Positions 52,537-61,389 of a stretch of 64,000 bases of DNA are shown here, piece by piece. The position numbers and the translations under genes are program-made. Numbering within the stretch: position 1 is the stretch's first letter; each line of letters opens with the position of its first letter. A model generated the notes under the pieces. That model searched no databases, was not told the DNA's origin, and worked only from the letters and a program-made list of their open reading frames with translations. The DNA is from Lutibacter sp. GTDB lineage: Bacteria; Bacteroidota; Bacteroidia; Flavobacteriales; Flavobacteriaceae. The DNA lies in the NCBI RefSeq assembly GCF_021647475.1, contig NZ_JAKIUR010000001.1, positions 94,636-158,635 of the forward strand, given 5' to 3'.

Positions 52537-54032
52537 TATGCTTTAAATTTTAGTAATTCATTAGCAATTTTTCTGTCGTTTGACAATCTTGGAACTTTAT
52601 TTTGTCCACCTAATTTTCCAATCGATTTCATATAATTATTAAATCCGCCTTTTAGTATTGGAGTTATTTTTAAAGGTTGTAAAATATTACCTTCTATTAA
52701 ATCTAAATAATAACTGTTTTGATGTTGTAATGATTTATCTATATTTTTTGCAAACTCACTCATGTTTTTTGGCTCATTTTCAAATTCAATAAACCATTCA
52801 TGATACGGTAATTCATCTATTGGTGTAATTTGTGGAGCAACTGTAAACTCATTAATTTTTATTTCAGAATTTATGGTGTTTTCATTTAAAGCTTGTTCCA
52901 CTTCTTTACCAATTACATGTTCACCAAAGGCAGAAATAAAATGTTTAATTCTACCAGTAACTATAATTTTTGGTGGATTTAAAGAAACAAACGCAACAGT
53001 GTCTCCAATATTATAACCCCAAAGTCCTGCGTTTGTATTTAAAATTAATACATAGTTTACACCAATTTCTACATCTTTTAATGAAATACGCGTTGGATTT
53101 TCATCAAAAAATTCATCAGATGGAATAAATTCATAAAACATGCCATTATCTACTAAAAGCATCATTCCTTTCTCGGATTGTGAATCTTGAAAAGCCATAA
53201 ATCCTTCAGAAGCTGGATATAATTCAACGGTATCCACTTTTCTCCCAATTAAATCTTCAAATTTATTTCTGTAAGGCTCAAAATTTACTCCTCCGTAAAC
53301 AAACAAATTAAAGTTTGGAAAAATTTCTCCTACTTTTTTTCCTGTTTTTTCAATTAATTTTTCAAAGTACATTTGTACCCAGCTTGGAATTCCACTAATT
53401 AAAGTCATATCTTCATTAACTGTTTCCTCTACTATGGCATCAACCTTTGTTTCCCAATCATCAATACAATTAGTTTCCCAACTTGGCATTCTGTTTTTTG
53501 TTAAATATTTAGGTACGTAATGTGCTGCAATTCCTGAAAGACGACCAGTTTTTATTCCGTTAGTATCGTGCAATTCAGGACTTCCTTGTAAAAAAATCAT
53601 TTTACCATTTACAAAATCAGATTTGTTAGTTTGATTGATGTACAATAATAACGCATTACGTGCTGCCGAAATATGAGTTGGCATAGATTCTTTAGTAAGT
53701 GGAATATATTTTGCTCCTGAAGTTGTCCCAGAAGTTTTTGCAAAATAAATTGGTTTTCCTGGCCATAAAACATTTTCTTTTCCTTTTTTAACTTTATCAA
53801 AATAAGGTTTAAGAGCTTCGTAATCTTTTATAGGAACTTGCTTTTTAAAATCTTGATAAGTTCTAATTTTGTTAAAATGATGATCTTTACCAAATTGAGT
53901 ATTTTTAGCCTGATTAATTAATTTTTTAAATACTTTTTGTTGCAAGGCAATTGCATTATTGCTTTGTTTATAAAATTTAGTAGCAATTTGTTTTGCAAAA
54001 GGTTTTGCTAAAATGGATTTAATTTTAATCAT
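52536..54032 (-). CDS. GH3-family adenylate-forming enzyme
   Basis: The 498-residue protein has the adenylate-forming superfamily signature IYFAKTSGTTSGAKYIPLT at about residues 100-118, and matches the GH3 group by length and by YPASEGFMAFQD and YNIGDTVAFVSL followed by VTGRIKHFISAFGEHVIG. GH3 enzymes in plants join amino acids to hormones; bacterial ones have unknown acyl substrates. The gene is between MOSC and M23 peptidase genes with 1 bp overlaps on both sides, so it belongs to the same operon. Confidence 0.92.
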   Translation of the reverse strand: MIKIKSILAKPFAKQIATKFYKQSNNAIALQQKVFKKLINQAKNTQFGKDHHFNKIRTYQDFKKQVPIKDYEALKPYFDKVKKGKENVLWPGKPIYFAKTSGTTSGAKYIPLTKESMPTHISAARNALLLYINQTNKSDFVNGKMIFLQGSPELHDTNGIKTGRLSGIAAHYVPKYLTKNRMPSWETNCIDDWETKVDAIVEETVNEDMTLISGIPSWVQMYFEKLIEKTGKKVGEIFPNFNLFVYGGVNFEPYRNKFEDLIGRKVDTVELYPASEGFMAFQDSQSEKGMMLLVDNGMFYEFIPSDEFFDENPTRISLKDVEIGVNYVLILNTNAGLWGYNIGDTVAFVSLNPPKIIVTGRIKHFISAFGEHVIGKEVEQALNENTINSEIKINEFTVAPQITPIDELPYHEWFIEFENEPKNMSEFAKNIDKSLQHQNSYYLDLIEGNILQPLKITPILKGGFNNYMKSIGKLGGQNKVPRLSNDRKIANELLKFKA

Positions 54033-54904
54033 TATTCAAAATCAATATAATTTTCGGGATTTACAGGAAGTCCTTCACTCCACAATTCAAAATGTAAATG
54101 TGCTCCCGTAGTAAATTCTCCTGTATTACCTGAAGCTGCGATAACTTCTCCTGATTTCACCATATCTCCTTCTTGCTTATGCAATACACTATTGTGCTTA
54201 TAAACGGAAATAAATCCTGCTGCATGCTGCAAAATAATTACATTACCTGTATTTGAAGTCCAACCGGCAAAAATTACGGTACCATCGGCAACAGCTTTTA
54301 CCGGGGTTCCTGTAGCTACAGCAATATCAATGGCAAAATGTTTACTTTCAATGTTAAATCTATCTGTTATTGTACCTGTTAATGGAGCAAAAAACACAAC
54401 TTCTGATGTTTTCTTAGCAGGATTAAAAAGACTGTATCGGTCTTCACTTTCTACTTCTTTTCTAAAATTTAAATCGTTTTCAGAAGGTTCTAAATTTAAT
54501 GAATCTCTATTTAGTTTTTTAACTGCCTGCATAGCAGAATCTTTATTAAACTTTACTTCAGGTATTTTGCCGGTTAATAGTTCTCTAAGGTTTTGAAGAT
54601 ACTGATTATTAACCTTTAAAACTTGCTCTAAAGAATCAGTTTTGTAAACTAATTGTGTTGCTTCTTTTTTTAATCTTGTTGAAGAATATCCAGGAATATA
54701 TTCTTTTAAAGGAGTAAATGCAATTAAAAAAATGGTGCCGATAATAAGAGCTATTGAGAAAACACTCCCAAAAATAAACACATTTAATCGATTTAATTTA
54801 AAGGATAATTTTTCTTCAAATGTGTCTTCGTTTAAAACTACTAATCGATATTTATCAATTAATTTTTGTTTAAACCTTTTTTTATTTTTGGTTGTTTTTG
54901 CCAT
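54032..54904 (-). CDS. M23-family (LytM) peptidase, membrane anchored
   Basis: The 290-residue protein has a cytoplasmic basic N-terminus, a membrane helix at about 35-56 (VFIFGSVFSIALIIGTIFLI), a coiled-coil linker, and a LytM domain at about 180-290. Zinc residues are present: His and Asp in KHFAIDIAVATGTPV, and the HLHFE motif near the C-terminus (GAHLHFELWSEG). It would cleave peptidoglycan cross-links or act as a regulator in the periplasm. Both ends of the gene overlap or touch the GH3 gene on the same strand. Confidence 0.93.
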   Translation of the reverse strand: MAKTTKNKKRFKQKLIDKYRLVVLNEDTFEEKLSFKLNRLNVFIFGSVFSIALIIGTIFLIAFTPLKEYIPGYSSTRLKKEATQLVYKTDSLEQVLKVNNQYLQNLRELLTGKIPEVKFNKDSAMQAVKKLNRDSLNLEPSENDLNFRKEVESEDRYSLFNPAKKTSEVVFFAPLTGTITDRFNIESKHFAIDIAVATGTPVKAVADGTVIFAGWTSNTGNVIILQHAAGFISVYKHNSVLHKQEGDMVKSGEVIAASGNTGEFTTGAHLHFELWSEGLPVNPENYIDFE

Positions 54905-54958
54905 AATTATAAATGCTCAACAATATAACGAATATTTAGATGAATTAGTTTTAGTTTG

Positions 54959-55537
54959 TTATTTGTAAAAATTCATTTCATCAATATAATTCCAAACTTT
55001 TAATGGTAACATTGTACTAATATCCTTATGATTTTTAATGGCTTTTCTAATAAATGTTGATGAAATTTGAATGATAGGAGCCGCAACAAAATGAATATTT
55101 TGATGATTTTTAAATTCCTCTTTAATTGGTTTTGAATTTACACGAGGATACACATACAAATGATAATTTTTAAGAATAGTTTCATAATTTTTCCACTTAT
55201 GAAAACTTTGCAAATTATCTTCGCCCATAATTAAATTGAAATTAATGTTTGGGTATTTTTCTTCTAAATGAATTAAGGTATTTATGGTGTAATTTGGTTG
55301 AGGTAATTTAAATTCAATAGATGAAGTTTTTAGTTTAGCATAATTTTCAACTGCAATATTTGCAATAGCTAACCTGTGGTAATTGCTTAGCAAAGTTGCT
55401 TTTTGCTTAAACGGACTCATTGGTGTTATAACTAGCCAAACTTCATCTAAATCGGAAAACTCAGCCATATAATTTGCAATAACCATATGTCCAACGTGAA
55501 TTGGATTAAATGAACCAAAAAACAATCCTACTTTCAT
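54959..55537 (-). CDS. nadD: nicotinate-nucleotide adenylyltransferase
   Basis: The 192-residue protein joins ATP and nicotinate mononucleotide to form NaAD in NAD synthesis. The nucleotidyltransferase motif is GLFFGSFNPIHVGHMVIANY (HxGH), and the second conserved motif is ISSTFIRKAI near the C-terminus. Length is normal. It overlaps gmk by 4 bp (ATGA), with gmk upstream, forming a yicC-gmk-nadD operon, an order common in Bacteroidetes. Confidence 0.94.
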   Translation of the reverse strand: MKVGLFFGSFNPIHVGHMVIANYMAEFSDLDEVWLVITPMSPFKQKATLLSNYHRLAIANIAVENYAKLKTSSIEFKLPQPNYTINTLIHLEEKYPNINFNLIMGEDNLQSFHKWKNYETILKNYHLYVYPRVNSKPIKEEFKNHQNIHFVAAPIIQISSTFIRKAIKNHKDISTMLPLKVWNYIDEMNFYK

Positions 55538-56109
55538 TTATTAATAAATTTGTTAACTAAGTTATAGGCGTTCTTTTTTGCTGTTTCTAATTGATCATTT
55601 ACTAAAATTACATCAAAATCTTCTGCAAATTTCAACTCTTTTTCAGCTTTTAGAACTCGCTCTTTAATTTTTTCTTCACTATCAGTTTTTCTATTTCTTA
55701 ACCTACGTTCCATTTCTGATATAGATGGTGGTTGAACAAAAACAGCAAGTGTTTGCTCAGGATATCGAGATTTAATATTTAAGCCTCCTTTTACGTCAAT
55801 ATCAAAAATCACATGCTTTCCTAATGCCCAAATACGTTCAATTTCTTTTTTTAAAGTTCCATAAAAATTGTTGGTATATACTTCTTCCCATTCAACAAAA
55901 TCATTATTTTTAATGTGTTCTTGAAATTCTTTTAAAGAAATGAAATAATAATCTTTTCCATTAATTTCATTCCCTCTTTTTTTACGGGAAGTTGCTGAAA
56001 TAGAAAAATCTAAATTCAGTCCTTTATATTGCAATAAATGGTGTACAATGGTTGTTTTCCCTGATCCTGAAGGTGCTGAAAACACAATAAGTTTACCTGT
56101 TTTTTTCAT
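55534..56109 (-). CDS. gmk: guanylate kinase
   Basis: The 191-residue protein phosphorylates GMP to GDP. The P-loop is FSAPSGSGKTTIVHHLL, the GMP-binding part includes ATSRKKRGNEINGKDYYFI, and the lid has RNRKTDSEEKIKERVLKAE. It overlaps nadD and lies 14 bp downstream of yicC. Confidence 0.95.
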   Translation of the reverse strand: MKKTGKLIVFSAPSGSGKTTIVHHLLQYKGLNLDFSISATSRKKRGNEINGKDYYFISLKEFQEHIKNNDFVEWEEVYTNNFYGTLKKEIERIWALGKHVIFDIDVKGGLNIKSRYPEQTLAVFVQPPSISEMERRLRNRKTDSEEKIKERVLKAEKELKFAEDFDVILVNDQLETAKKNAYNLVNKFINK

Positions 56110-56123
56110 TAATACGTTCTAAT

Positions 56124-56981
56124 TTATAAAACATTAAGACTTTGCTCTTTAATTTTTTCAAGCTCATCTTTCATTTGAACTACTAAATTTTGCATTGCTG
56201 CAAAGTTAGATTTTGAACCCATAGTGTTTATTTCTCTTCCCATTTCTTGGGTAATAAATGCTAATTTTTTTCCATTAGAAATTTCACTCTTAAGCTCTTT
56301 TTTAAAATAATTTAAATGATTTTTTAAACGAACTTTTTCTTCGGTAATATCTAACTTTTCAATGTAATAAATAAGTTCTTGCTCAAAACGATTTTTATCA
56401 ATTTTTGCTTCTAACTCTTCAATAGCTTTTTGCAAACGCTCTCTAACCTGCGTAATTCGTTGAGGATCTATTGCTATTATTTTTTCTAAAATATTTTCAA
56501 TATTTAAAATACGTAACTCAAAATCATTTAATAATGCCTTGCCTTCATCTATTCTGTACAAAATAATTTTGGTTATGGTTTTATCAATGGTCATTTCAAT
56601 TTGTTTCCATTCTTCTTCATCTAACTCTTCTCGTTCTGTTTTTAAAGAATCGGGTAAACGAACAGCCATTTTTAGTAAATCTATTTCATGAGAGTCAACA
56701 ATTTTTCTCAATTGATTCATGTATTCTTTTACTGTATTTTCATTTACTTTAGAATGTACTTCTCCTCCGTTATTCTCAATATAAATTGAAAAATCTATTT
56801 TCCCTCTACTTAATTTTGAGGCTAATTTTTTACGAATGTCTAATTCTTTTTCTCTATAATAAGATGGCATTCTGACATTTACATCTAAGTTTTTACTGTT
56901 TAATGATTTTAATTCAATTGTAATTTTTTTTGTGGGAAGTTGCAATACGGTTTTGCCGTATCCAGTCATAGATTGTATCAT
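56124..56981 (-). CDS. yicC: YicC-family protein
   Basis: The 285-residue protein has the YicC N-terminus (IQSMTGYGKTVLQLPTKK, LKSLNSKNLDVNVRMP) and the conserved C-terminal DUF1732 (KLAFITQEMGREINTMGSK, then SNFAAMQNLVVQMKDELEKI). YicC proteins are metal-dependent ribonucleases or regulators of small-RNA turnover in E. coli. It heads the gmk-nadD operon and is divergent from the GT9 gene with 96 bp between starts. Confidence 0.93.
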   Translation of the reverse strand: MIQSMTGYGKTVLQLPTKKITIELKSLNSKNLDVNVRMPSYYREKELDIRKKLASKLSRGKIDFSIYIENNGGEVHSKVNENTVKEYMNQLRKIVDSHEIDLLKMAVRLPDSLKTEREELDEEEWKQIEMTIDKTITKIILYRIDEGKALLNDFELRILNIENILEKIIAIDPQRITQVRERLQKAIEELEAKIDKNRFEQELIYYIEKLDITEEKVRLKNHLNYFKKELKSEISNGKKLAFITQEMGREINTMGSKSNFAAMQNLVVQMKDELEKIKEQSLNVL

Positions 56982-57077
56982 AGGTATTCTAAAATTTAGA
57001 CAAATTTACATAAATTTAATTTTGAATTTTTCTTAAGAAAAGATTTAATTTTTATTGTACTTCAACTTATCCTATTT

Positions 57078-58136
57078 TTGCTAAATAAAATTTATTTCCT
57101 TTTGAAGAAAAATCAACACATTTTAGTAATTCGTTTATCAGCTTTAGGAGATGTTGCTATGACCGTTCCTGTAATAAGAGCTTTTTTATTACAACATCCT
57201 TCGGTAAAAATTACGATACTGTCAAAATCATTTTTGAAACCTTTATTTTCTAATATAGAAAATGTTACTTTCTACACAGCAGATGTTAAAGGAAAACATA
57301 AAGGATTTATAGGAATATATAAGTTGTTTAAAGAATTAAAAGTTCTAAATTTTACTGCTGTTGCCGATTTACATAGTGTACTCAGGTCTATTATTTTAAG
57401 AACTTTTTTTAAAATTTTTTTTATAAAAACTGCTTATATTAATAAAGGTAGAACAGGAAAGAAAGCCTTAACTAGAACAAAAAATAAAGTTTTTAAACAA
57501 CTTAAAACTTCCCATGAACGTTATGCTGATGTTTTTAGAAAATTAGGTTATCCTTTAAATTTAAAAAAACCAATATTTCCTGCTATACAAGAATTAACTT
57601 CAGAAATAATTGCCATAACAGAAGTAAAAAAACAGCCTTGGATTGGTATTGCTCCGTTTGCACAATATAATTCTAAGATGTATCCATTATCTCAAATGAA
57701 AAAAGTAATTGAAAGGTTATCTAAAAACTCATCTTACAAAATATTATTATTTGGTGGTGGTAAAAAAGAAGTTGAATTATTAAATGAAATAGCATTAAGT
57801 TATAAAAACACCATAAATATTGCAGGTAAACTTTCTTTAGAAAAAGAACTTGCTCTAATTTCAAATCTTGATGTTATGCTAAGCATGGATTCTGGTAATG
57901 CTCATTTTGCAGCAATGTTAGGCGTAAAAACCATTACACTTTGGGGTGTTACACATCCTTTTGCTGGTTTTGCTCCATTTAATCAACCTTTAACAAATTG
58001 TATTCTTCCAGATTTAAAAAAATATCCTAATATTCCATGTTCCATATATGGGAATAAAGTTTGTGAAGGTTATGAAAATATTATGGAAAGTATTCCACCA
58101 AAAAAAGTAGTAGCTAAAATAAAAGAAATAGTATAA
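57078..58136 (+). CDS. glycosyltransferase family 9 (LPS heptosyltransferase-like)
   Basis: The 352-residue protein has the GT9 opening HILVIRLSALGDVAMTVPVIR and the C-terminal nucleotide-sugar site LDVMLSMDSGNAHFAAMLGVK with TITLWGVTHPFAG. Such enzymes transfer heptose or related sugars to LPS core. No ATG fits: TTG at 57078 is the longest option, and TTG at 57102 (start at LKKNQHILVIR) would place the N-terminus closer to other members. The last codons touch repeat copy E, whose outer stem starts within the stop codon. DUF4254, which I recall as a frequent neighbour, is at 46049. Confidence 0.9.
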   Translation: MLNKIYFLLKKNQHILVIRLSALGDVAMTVPVIRAFLLQHPSVKITILSKSFLKPLFSNIENVTFYTADVKGKHKGFIGIYKLFKELKVLNFTAVADLHSVLRSIILRTFFKIFFIKTAYINKGRTGKKALTRTKNKVFKQLKTSHERYADVFRKLGYPLNLKKPIFPAIQELTSEIIAITEVKKQPWIGIAPFAQYNSKMYPLSQMKKVIERLSKNSSYKILLFGGGKKEVELLNEIALSYKNTINIAGKLSLEKELALISNLDVMLSMDSGNAHFAAMLGVKTITLWGVTHPFAGFAPFNQPLTNCILPDLKKYPNIPCSIYGNKVCEGYENIMESIPPKKVVAKIKEIV

Positions 58137-58276
58137 AAAAAGGCTGTCTTAAAAGTGAAATTTTCGTCAACCTGAATTTAATTCAGGTTCTCATAATTAC
58201 TGGTAATCTACAAGATGAGATTCTGAATTAAATTCAGAATGACGATTTTTTTAAGACTTTTAAGATAGCTATTTTT
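58135..58276. repeat. cloverleaf-type dispersed repeat, copy E
   Basis: Outer stem AAAAAAAGGCTGTCTTAAAA (58135-58154, then GT) pairs with ACTTTTAAGATAGCTATTTTT (58256-58276). The core starts CGTCAACCTGAATTTAATTC at 58165 and ends CAGAATGACG at 58244. Both side hairpins differ from copies A and C by exchange of ACTTGTTT for ATTTAATT-type bases while pairing is kept. It overlaps both convergent gene ends (stops at 58136 and 58269). Confidence 0.88.
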
Positions 58277-58736
58277 CTAAAGCAGGAATTCTTAAAACCT
58301 GACCAGGATAAATTTTATCAGGATCTGATAACATTGGTTTGTTTGCTTCAAAAATAACCTTGTATTTCATAGCATCACCATAATATTTTTTAGCAATTTT
58401 ACTCAAATAATCACCTTTTACTACGGTATAAAATTGGGCTTCAGGTTCTTCAATAACTACTGTCATTCTATCATCAACAGAAGCAATTCCTTCTGTATTT
58501 CCAACAACTAATACTACTTTTTCACGAGTTTCTTGAGAATTTGCTTGTCCCCAAATAGTGGCAGTATCACCCTCAACCTCAATATTTAAATCTAATACTT
58601 CAAAACCTAAGGTTTCTACAGCGTTTGTTAATTTACTTGCTTTCTCTTTTGCGGCTTCAGCAGATTCTTCTTCGGTTGTTTTTCCTATTCCAAAAACTTT
58701 AGCACCAGCATCTTTAATAAATGAAAATAAACCCAT
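58269..58736 (-). CDS. lysM: BON-LysM domain protein (YgaU/LysM type)
   Basis: The 155-residue protein has a BON domain at about 35-95 (VETLGFEVLDLNIEVEGDTA, ASVDDRMTVV) and a C-terminal LysM domain at about 105-152 (FYTVVKGDYLSKIAKKYYGD, PDKIYPGQVLRIP). No signal peptide is present, as in E. coli YgaU/Kbp, a potassium-binding cytoplasmic protein of the same architecture; a similar role is possible. Its last codons lie in the outer stem of repeat copy E. Confidence 0.9.
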   Translation of the reverse strand: MGLFSFIKDAGAKVFGIGKTTEEESAEAAKEKASKLTNAVETLGFEVLDLNIEVEGDTATIWGQANSQETREKVVLVVGNTEGIASVDDRMTVVIEEPEAQFYTVVKGDYLSKIAKKYYGDAMKYKVIFEANKPMLSDPDKIYPGQVLRIPALEK

Positions 58737-58852
58737 AACTTTTTCTTTTTAAATTAATAATTATTCTGTTCTAAATATACAAAAAATTATAAATGCAATT
58801 TTATCCAAAAACAAAAAATTAAAATATTATTTTTGTATTAAATTATGAATGT

Positions 58853-59503
58853 ATGCAAGTTACTATATTAGATTCTGAAATTTCTATTTTAAATAAATTT
58901 ATAGCCGAAATTAGAGATAAAAATATCCAAAAAGATGCCATGCGATTTAGAAGAAATATTGAACGTATTGGTGAAATTACTGCTTTTGAATTAAGTAAAA
59001 CTCTAAAATTTAATTCAGAAAATATTGAAACTCCATTAGGAATTAAAACCATTCAAGTTCCACAAAAAGATGTTGTTATTTGCTCTATTTTAAGAGCAGG
59101 AATACCTTTGCATCAAGGAATTTTAAATTATTTTGATGATGCTGAAAATGCTTTTATATCGGCATATAGAAAATATATTAATGAAAATGATTTTGAAATA
59201 AAAGTAGAATATTTTGCTTCTCCAGATTTAACGGATAAAATTTTAATATTGGCCGACCCTATGCTTGCAACAGGAAGATCATTAGTAAGTGTTTATGAAG
59301 GATTAAAACAAAATGGAACTCCAAAAGAAATTCATATAGCTTGTGTTATTGCTTCTACTGAAGGAATAAATTACATTAAAAATTATTTTCCTGAAAACAC
59401 AAAATTATGGGTAGCCACTGTTGATGATACCCTTAATGAACACGGTTATATTATACCTGGCTTAGGTGATGCTGGTGACTTAGCGTTTGGGGGAAAATTA
59501 TAA
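58853..59503 (+). CDS. upp: uracil phosphoribosyltransferase
   Basis: The 216-residue protein makes UMP from uracil and PRPP. The PRPP loop is LILADPMLATGRSLVSVYEG, and the uracil-binding end GYIIPGLGDAGDLAFGGKL is typical. Other family motifs are IVCSILRAGIPLHQGIL-like (VVICSILRAGIPLH). A possible -7 element TATTTTTG lies at 58828-58835, but no clear -33 element. The 3' end overlaps the convergent gene by 6 bp. Confidence 0.95.
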   Translation: MQVTILDSEISILNKFIAEIRDKNIQKDAMRFRRNIERIGEITAFELSKTLKFNSENIETPLGIKTIQVPQKDVVICSILRAGIPLHQGILNYFDDAENAFISAYRKYINENDFEIKVEYFASPDLTDKILILADPMLATGRSLVSVYEGLKQNGTPKEIHIACVIASTEGINYIKNYFPENTKLWVATVDDTLNEHGYIIPGLGDAGDLAFGGKL

Positions 59504-60421
59504 AAAATAAACACTAATTGATAGTGCCAAAAACAAATATATTATTACGTTTTTAAACAACGATGATTTTAATTTAGGAATAAAATTAGCAATAATAATT
59601 GCTGCTGGAAATATTAAAAATAGTAATTCAGAACCATTTTTTATTTCTGACAATCCAACCACAATTATTGCAACAACTAAATGATTTAGTAATAATATCC
59701 ATTTTTGCTTAAGTTTATTACTAACCAAAACAATGCTTGGCGTAACTCTTATTATTGACCAAATAATCATTAAACTTATCAAAATTAAGGGTAATAAATA
59801 TTTTGTTAGGCTATAATAATTAAAATCTAAACTAAAATTTATATCAAACTTTTGATAAAAAAGAGGTAACTTATTTAAATAAAAACAATACGTAAAATAC
59901 AAAAAAATTGGAGTTATAAATCCTACAATTGGTATTATTAAATTTCTTATAGAAACTTTTTTGTATAATATAATTCCAACATAAATCAATATAAAAAATA
60001 AAAAACTCCAAAAATATATTAGCGATGCAATTCCTATCCAAAAAGCCACATCAAACAATTTCATTTTAGTATTTAAATTGCTTGACAAACTATAAATTTT
60101 ACGAAAAGCTAATAATAATAGAATATTTGTAAGCAATAATTTAGAAGAAAACATGCTTTCATAAAACGTTCCTAAAAAAATTACCCCTAATAATAATCCG
60201 TATAAATTATCAAGCGTTAATTTGTTTTTAGAAACAATAAAATTAAACACCAACACCCAAATAACACCTAATACAAACAAAATCAATATATTACCAAATA
60301 AATTGATAGATAAATTATTAGCAGAAACATAAAACGTTGCAAAAAAGTAATAAATAAATAACAGACCTATTATTAAAATAATTCCAGCTGGCTTTGATTT
60401 TTTAAAAAAATTTGCAATCAT
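59498..60421 (-). CDS. integral membrane protein, DUF6427 family
   Basis: The 307-residue protein has about 9-10 membrane helices and almost no soluble part (e.g. GIILIIGLLFIYYFFATFYV, FLFFILIYVGIILYKKVSIR, LLFLIFPAAIIIANFIPKLK). From memory it belongs to the flavobacterial family DUF6427, usually found between upp and the small DUF6341 gene, as here. Function unknown. Its start is 41 bp from the divergent DUF6341 gene. Confidence 0.82.
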   Translation of the reverse strand: MIANFFKKSKPAGIILIIGLLFIYYFFATFYVSANNLSINLFGNILILFVLGVIWVLVFNFIVSKNKLTLDNLYGLLLGVIFLGTFYESMFSSKLLLTNILLLLAFRKIYSLSSNLNTKMKLFDVAFWIGIASLIYFWSFLFFILIYVGIILYKKVSIRNLIIPIVGFITPIFLYFTYCFYLNKLPLFYQKFDINFSLDFNYYSLTKYLLPLILISLMIIWSIIRVTPSIVLVSNKLKQKWILLLNHLVVAIIVVGLSEIKNGSELLFLIFPAAIIIANFIPKLKSSLFKNVIIYLFLALSISVYFL

Positions 60422-60441
60422 TACTTTATTCTTTACTTTTG
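60411..60441 (+). promoter_or_regulatory. Bacteroidetes-type promoter of the DUF6341 gene
   Basis: TTTG (60411-60414) and TACTTTTG (60434-60441) are separated by 19 bp, a near-ideal match to the TTTG-N17-23-TAnnTTTG consensus. The ATG follows 20 bp later. The promoter overlaps the 5' end of the divergent gene. Confidence 0.62.
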
Positions 60442-60461
60442 CCTGTAAATATAATTAAGAT

Positions 60462-60656
60462 ATGATTGCAAACAATATTTTTAGAGCTATTGGTAATTTT
60501 TTTGTGAATGTATTTTTTGAACCATTCGACTCTGTGCGATTTATGCATAATTGGTGGGAACAAAATACATTTAGCTGGGTATTAATTTTAATTGCCATTA
60601 TCGGTTTTTTTTACTGGTTAAATCAATTAAGAAAATACCAAAAAATAGAAGACTAA
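60462..60656 (+). CDS. small membrane protein, DUF6341 family
   Basis: The 64-residue protein has an amphipathic start (NNIFRAIGNFFVNVFFEPFD), a conserved FMHNWWEQN motif and one membrane helix (TFSWVLILIAIIGFFYWL) with a basic tail. From memory this is flavobacterial DUF6341. A well-formed promoter precedes it. Function unknown. Confidence 0.85.
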   Translation: MIANNIFRAIGNFFVNVFFEPFDSVRFMHNWWEQNTFSWVLILIAIIGFFYWLNQLRKYQKIED

Positions 60657-60700
60657 TAATTTTTTGTCTTTGATAATTTTTATTTTTAATCACACTATTT

Positions 60701-61372
60701 GTGGGAAGCAAAAACAAACTAAAAAGATTTCGTGAAAATGAAACCTTTAAAAACGTAATTCAACCAACTAGATCTGAAGTTCTTAAAGGATTTTACTTAA
60801 AAGGAAAATGGAATTCTTTTTTTAAAAATGATAATCCTATTATTTTAGAATTAGGTTGTGGAAAAGGTGAATACACTATTGCTTTAGCACGCAAAAATCC
60901 AAATATAAATTATATTGGTATTGATATAAAAGGTGCTCGTTTTTGGCGAGGAGCTAAAACCGCCTTGGAAGAAAATTTAACCAATGTTTGTTTTTTAAGA
61001 ACTCAAATTGAACTTATTGATTTATTATTTGCTGAAAATGAAGTAAGCGAAATTTGGATTACTTTCCCTGATCCTCAAATTAAATATAAACGCACCAAAC
61101 ACCGATTAACAAATTCTGATTTTCTAAAAAAATATCATACCATTTTAAAACCTGAAGGTGTGGTTCATTTAAAAACAGATAGTGAATTTATGCACGGATA
61201 TACTTTAGGATTGTTACACGGTGAAGGTCATGAAATTATCTATGCACATCATAATATCTACAAAAATTATGTTTCTCCTGCTGAAGTTACCTCAACACAA
61301 ACTTTTTATGAAAGTCAGTATTTAGAAACAGGAAAACCTATAACTTACATAAAATTTAGACTTCAATATTAA
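60701..61372 (+). CDS. trmB: tRNA (guanine-N7-)-methyltransferase
   Basis: The 223-residue protein methylates G46 in tRNA variable loops. SAM-binding motif I is IILELGCGKGEYTIALA, and the family hallmarks are IWITFPDPQIKYKRTKHRL and YIGIDIKGARFW. The start is GTG at 60701 (MGSKNKLKRF), which matches the usual N-terminus in this phylum; there is no nearby upstream ATG. Confidence 0.95.
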   Translation: MGSKNKLKRFRENETFKNVIQPTRSEVLKGFYLKGKWNSFFKNDNPIILELGCGKGEYTIALARKNPNINYIGIDIKGARFWRGAKTALEENLTNVCFLRTQIELIDLLFAENEVSEIWITFPDPQIKYKRTKHRLTNSDFLKKYHTILKPEGVVHLKTDSEFMHGYTLGLLHGEGHEIIYAHHNIYKNYVSPAEVTSTQTFYESQYLETGKPITYIKFRLQY

Positions 61373-61389
61373 TTTATTATTTTTATTGA

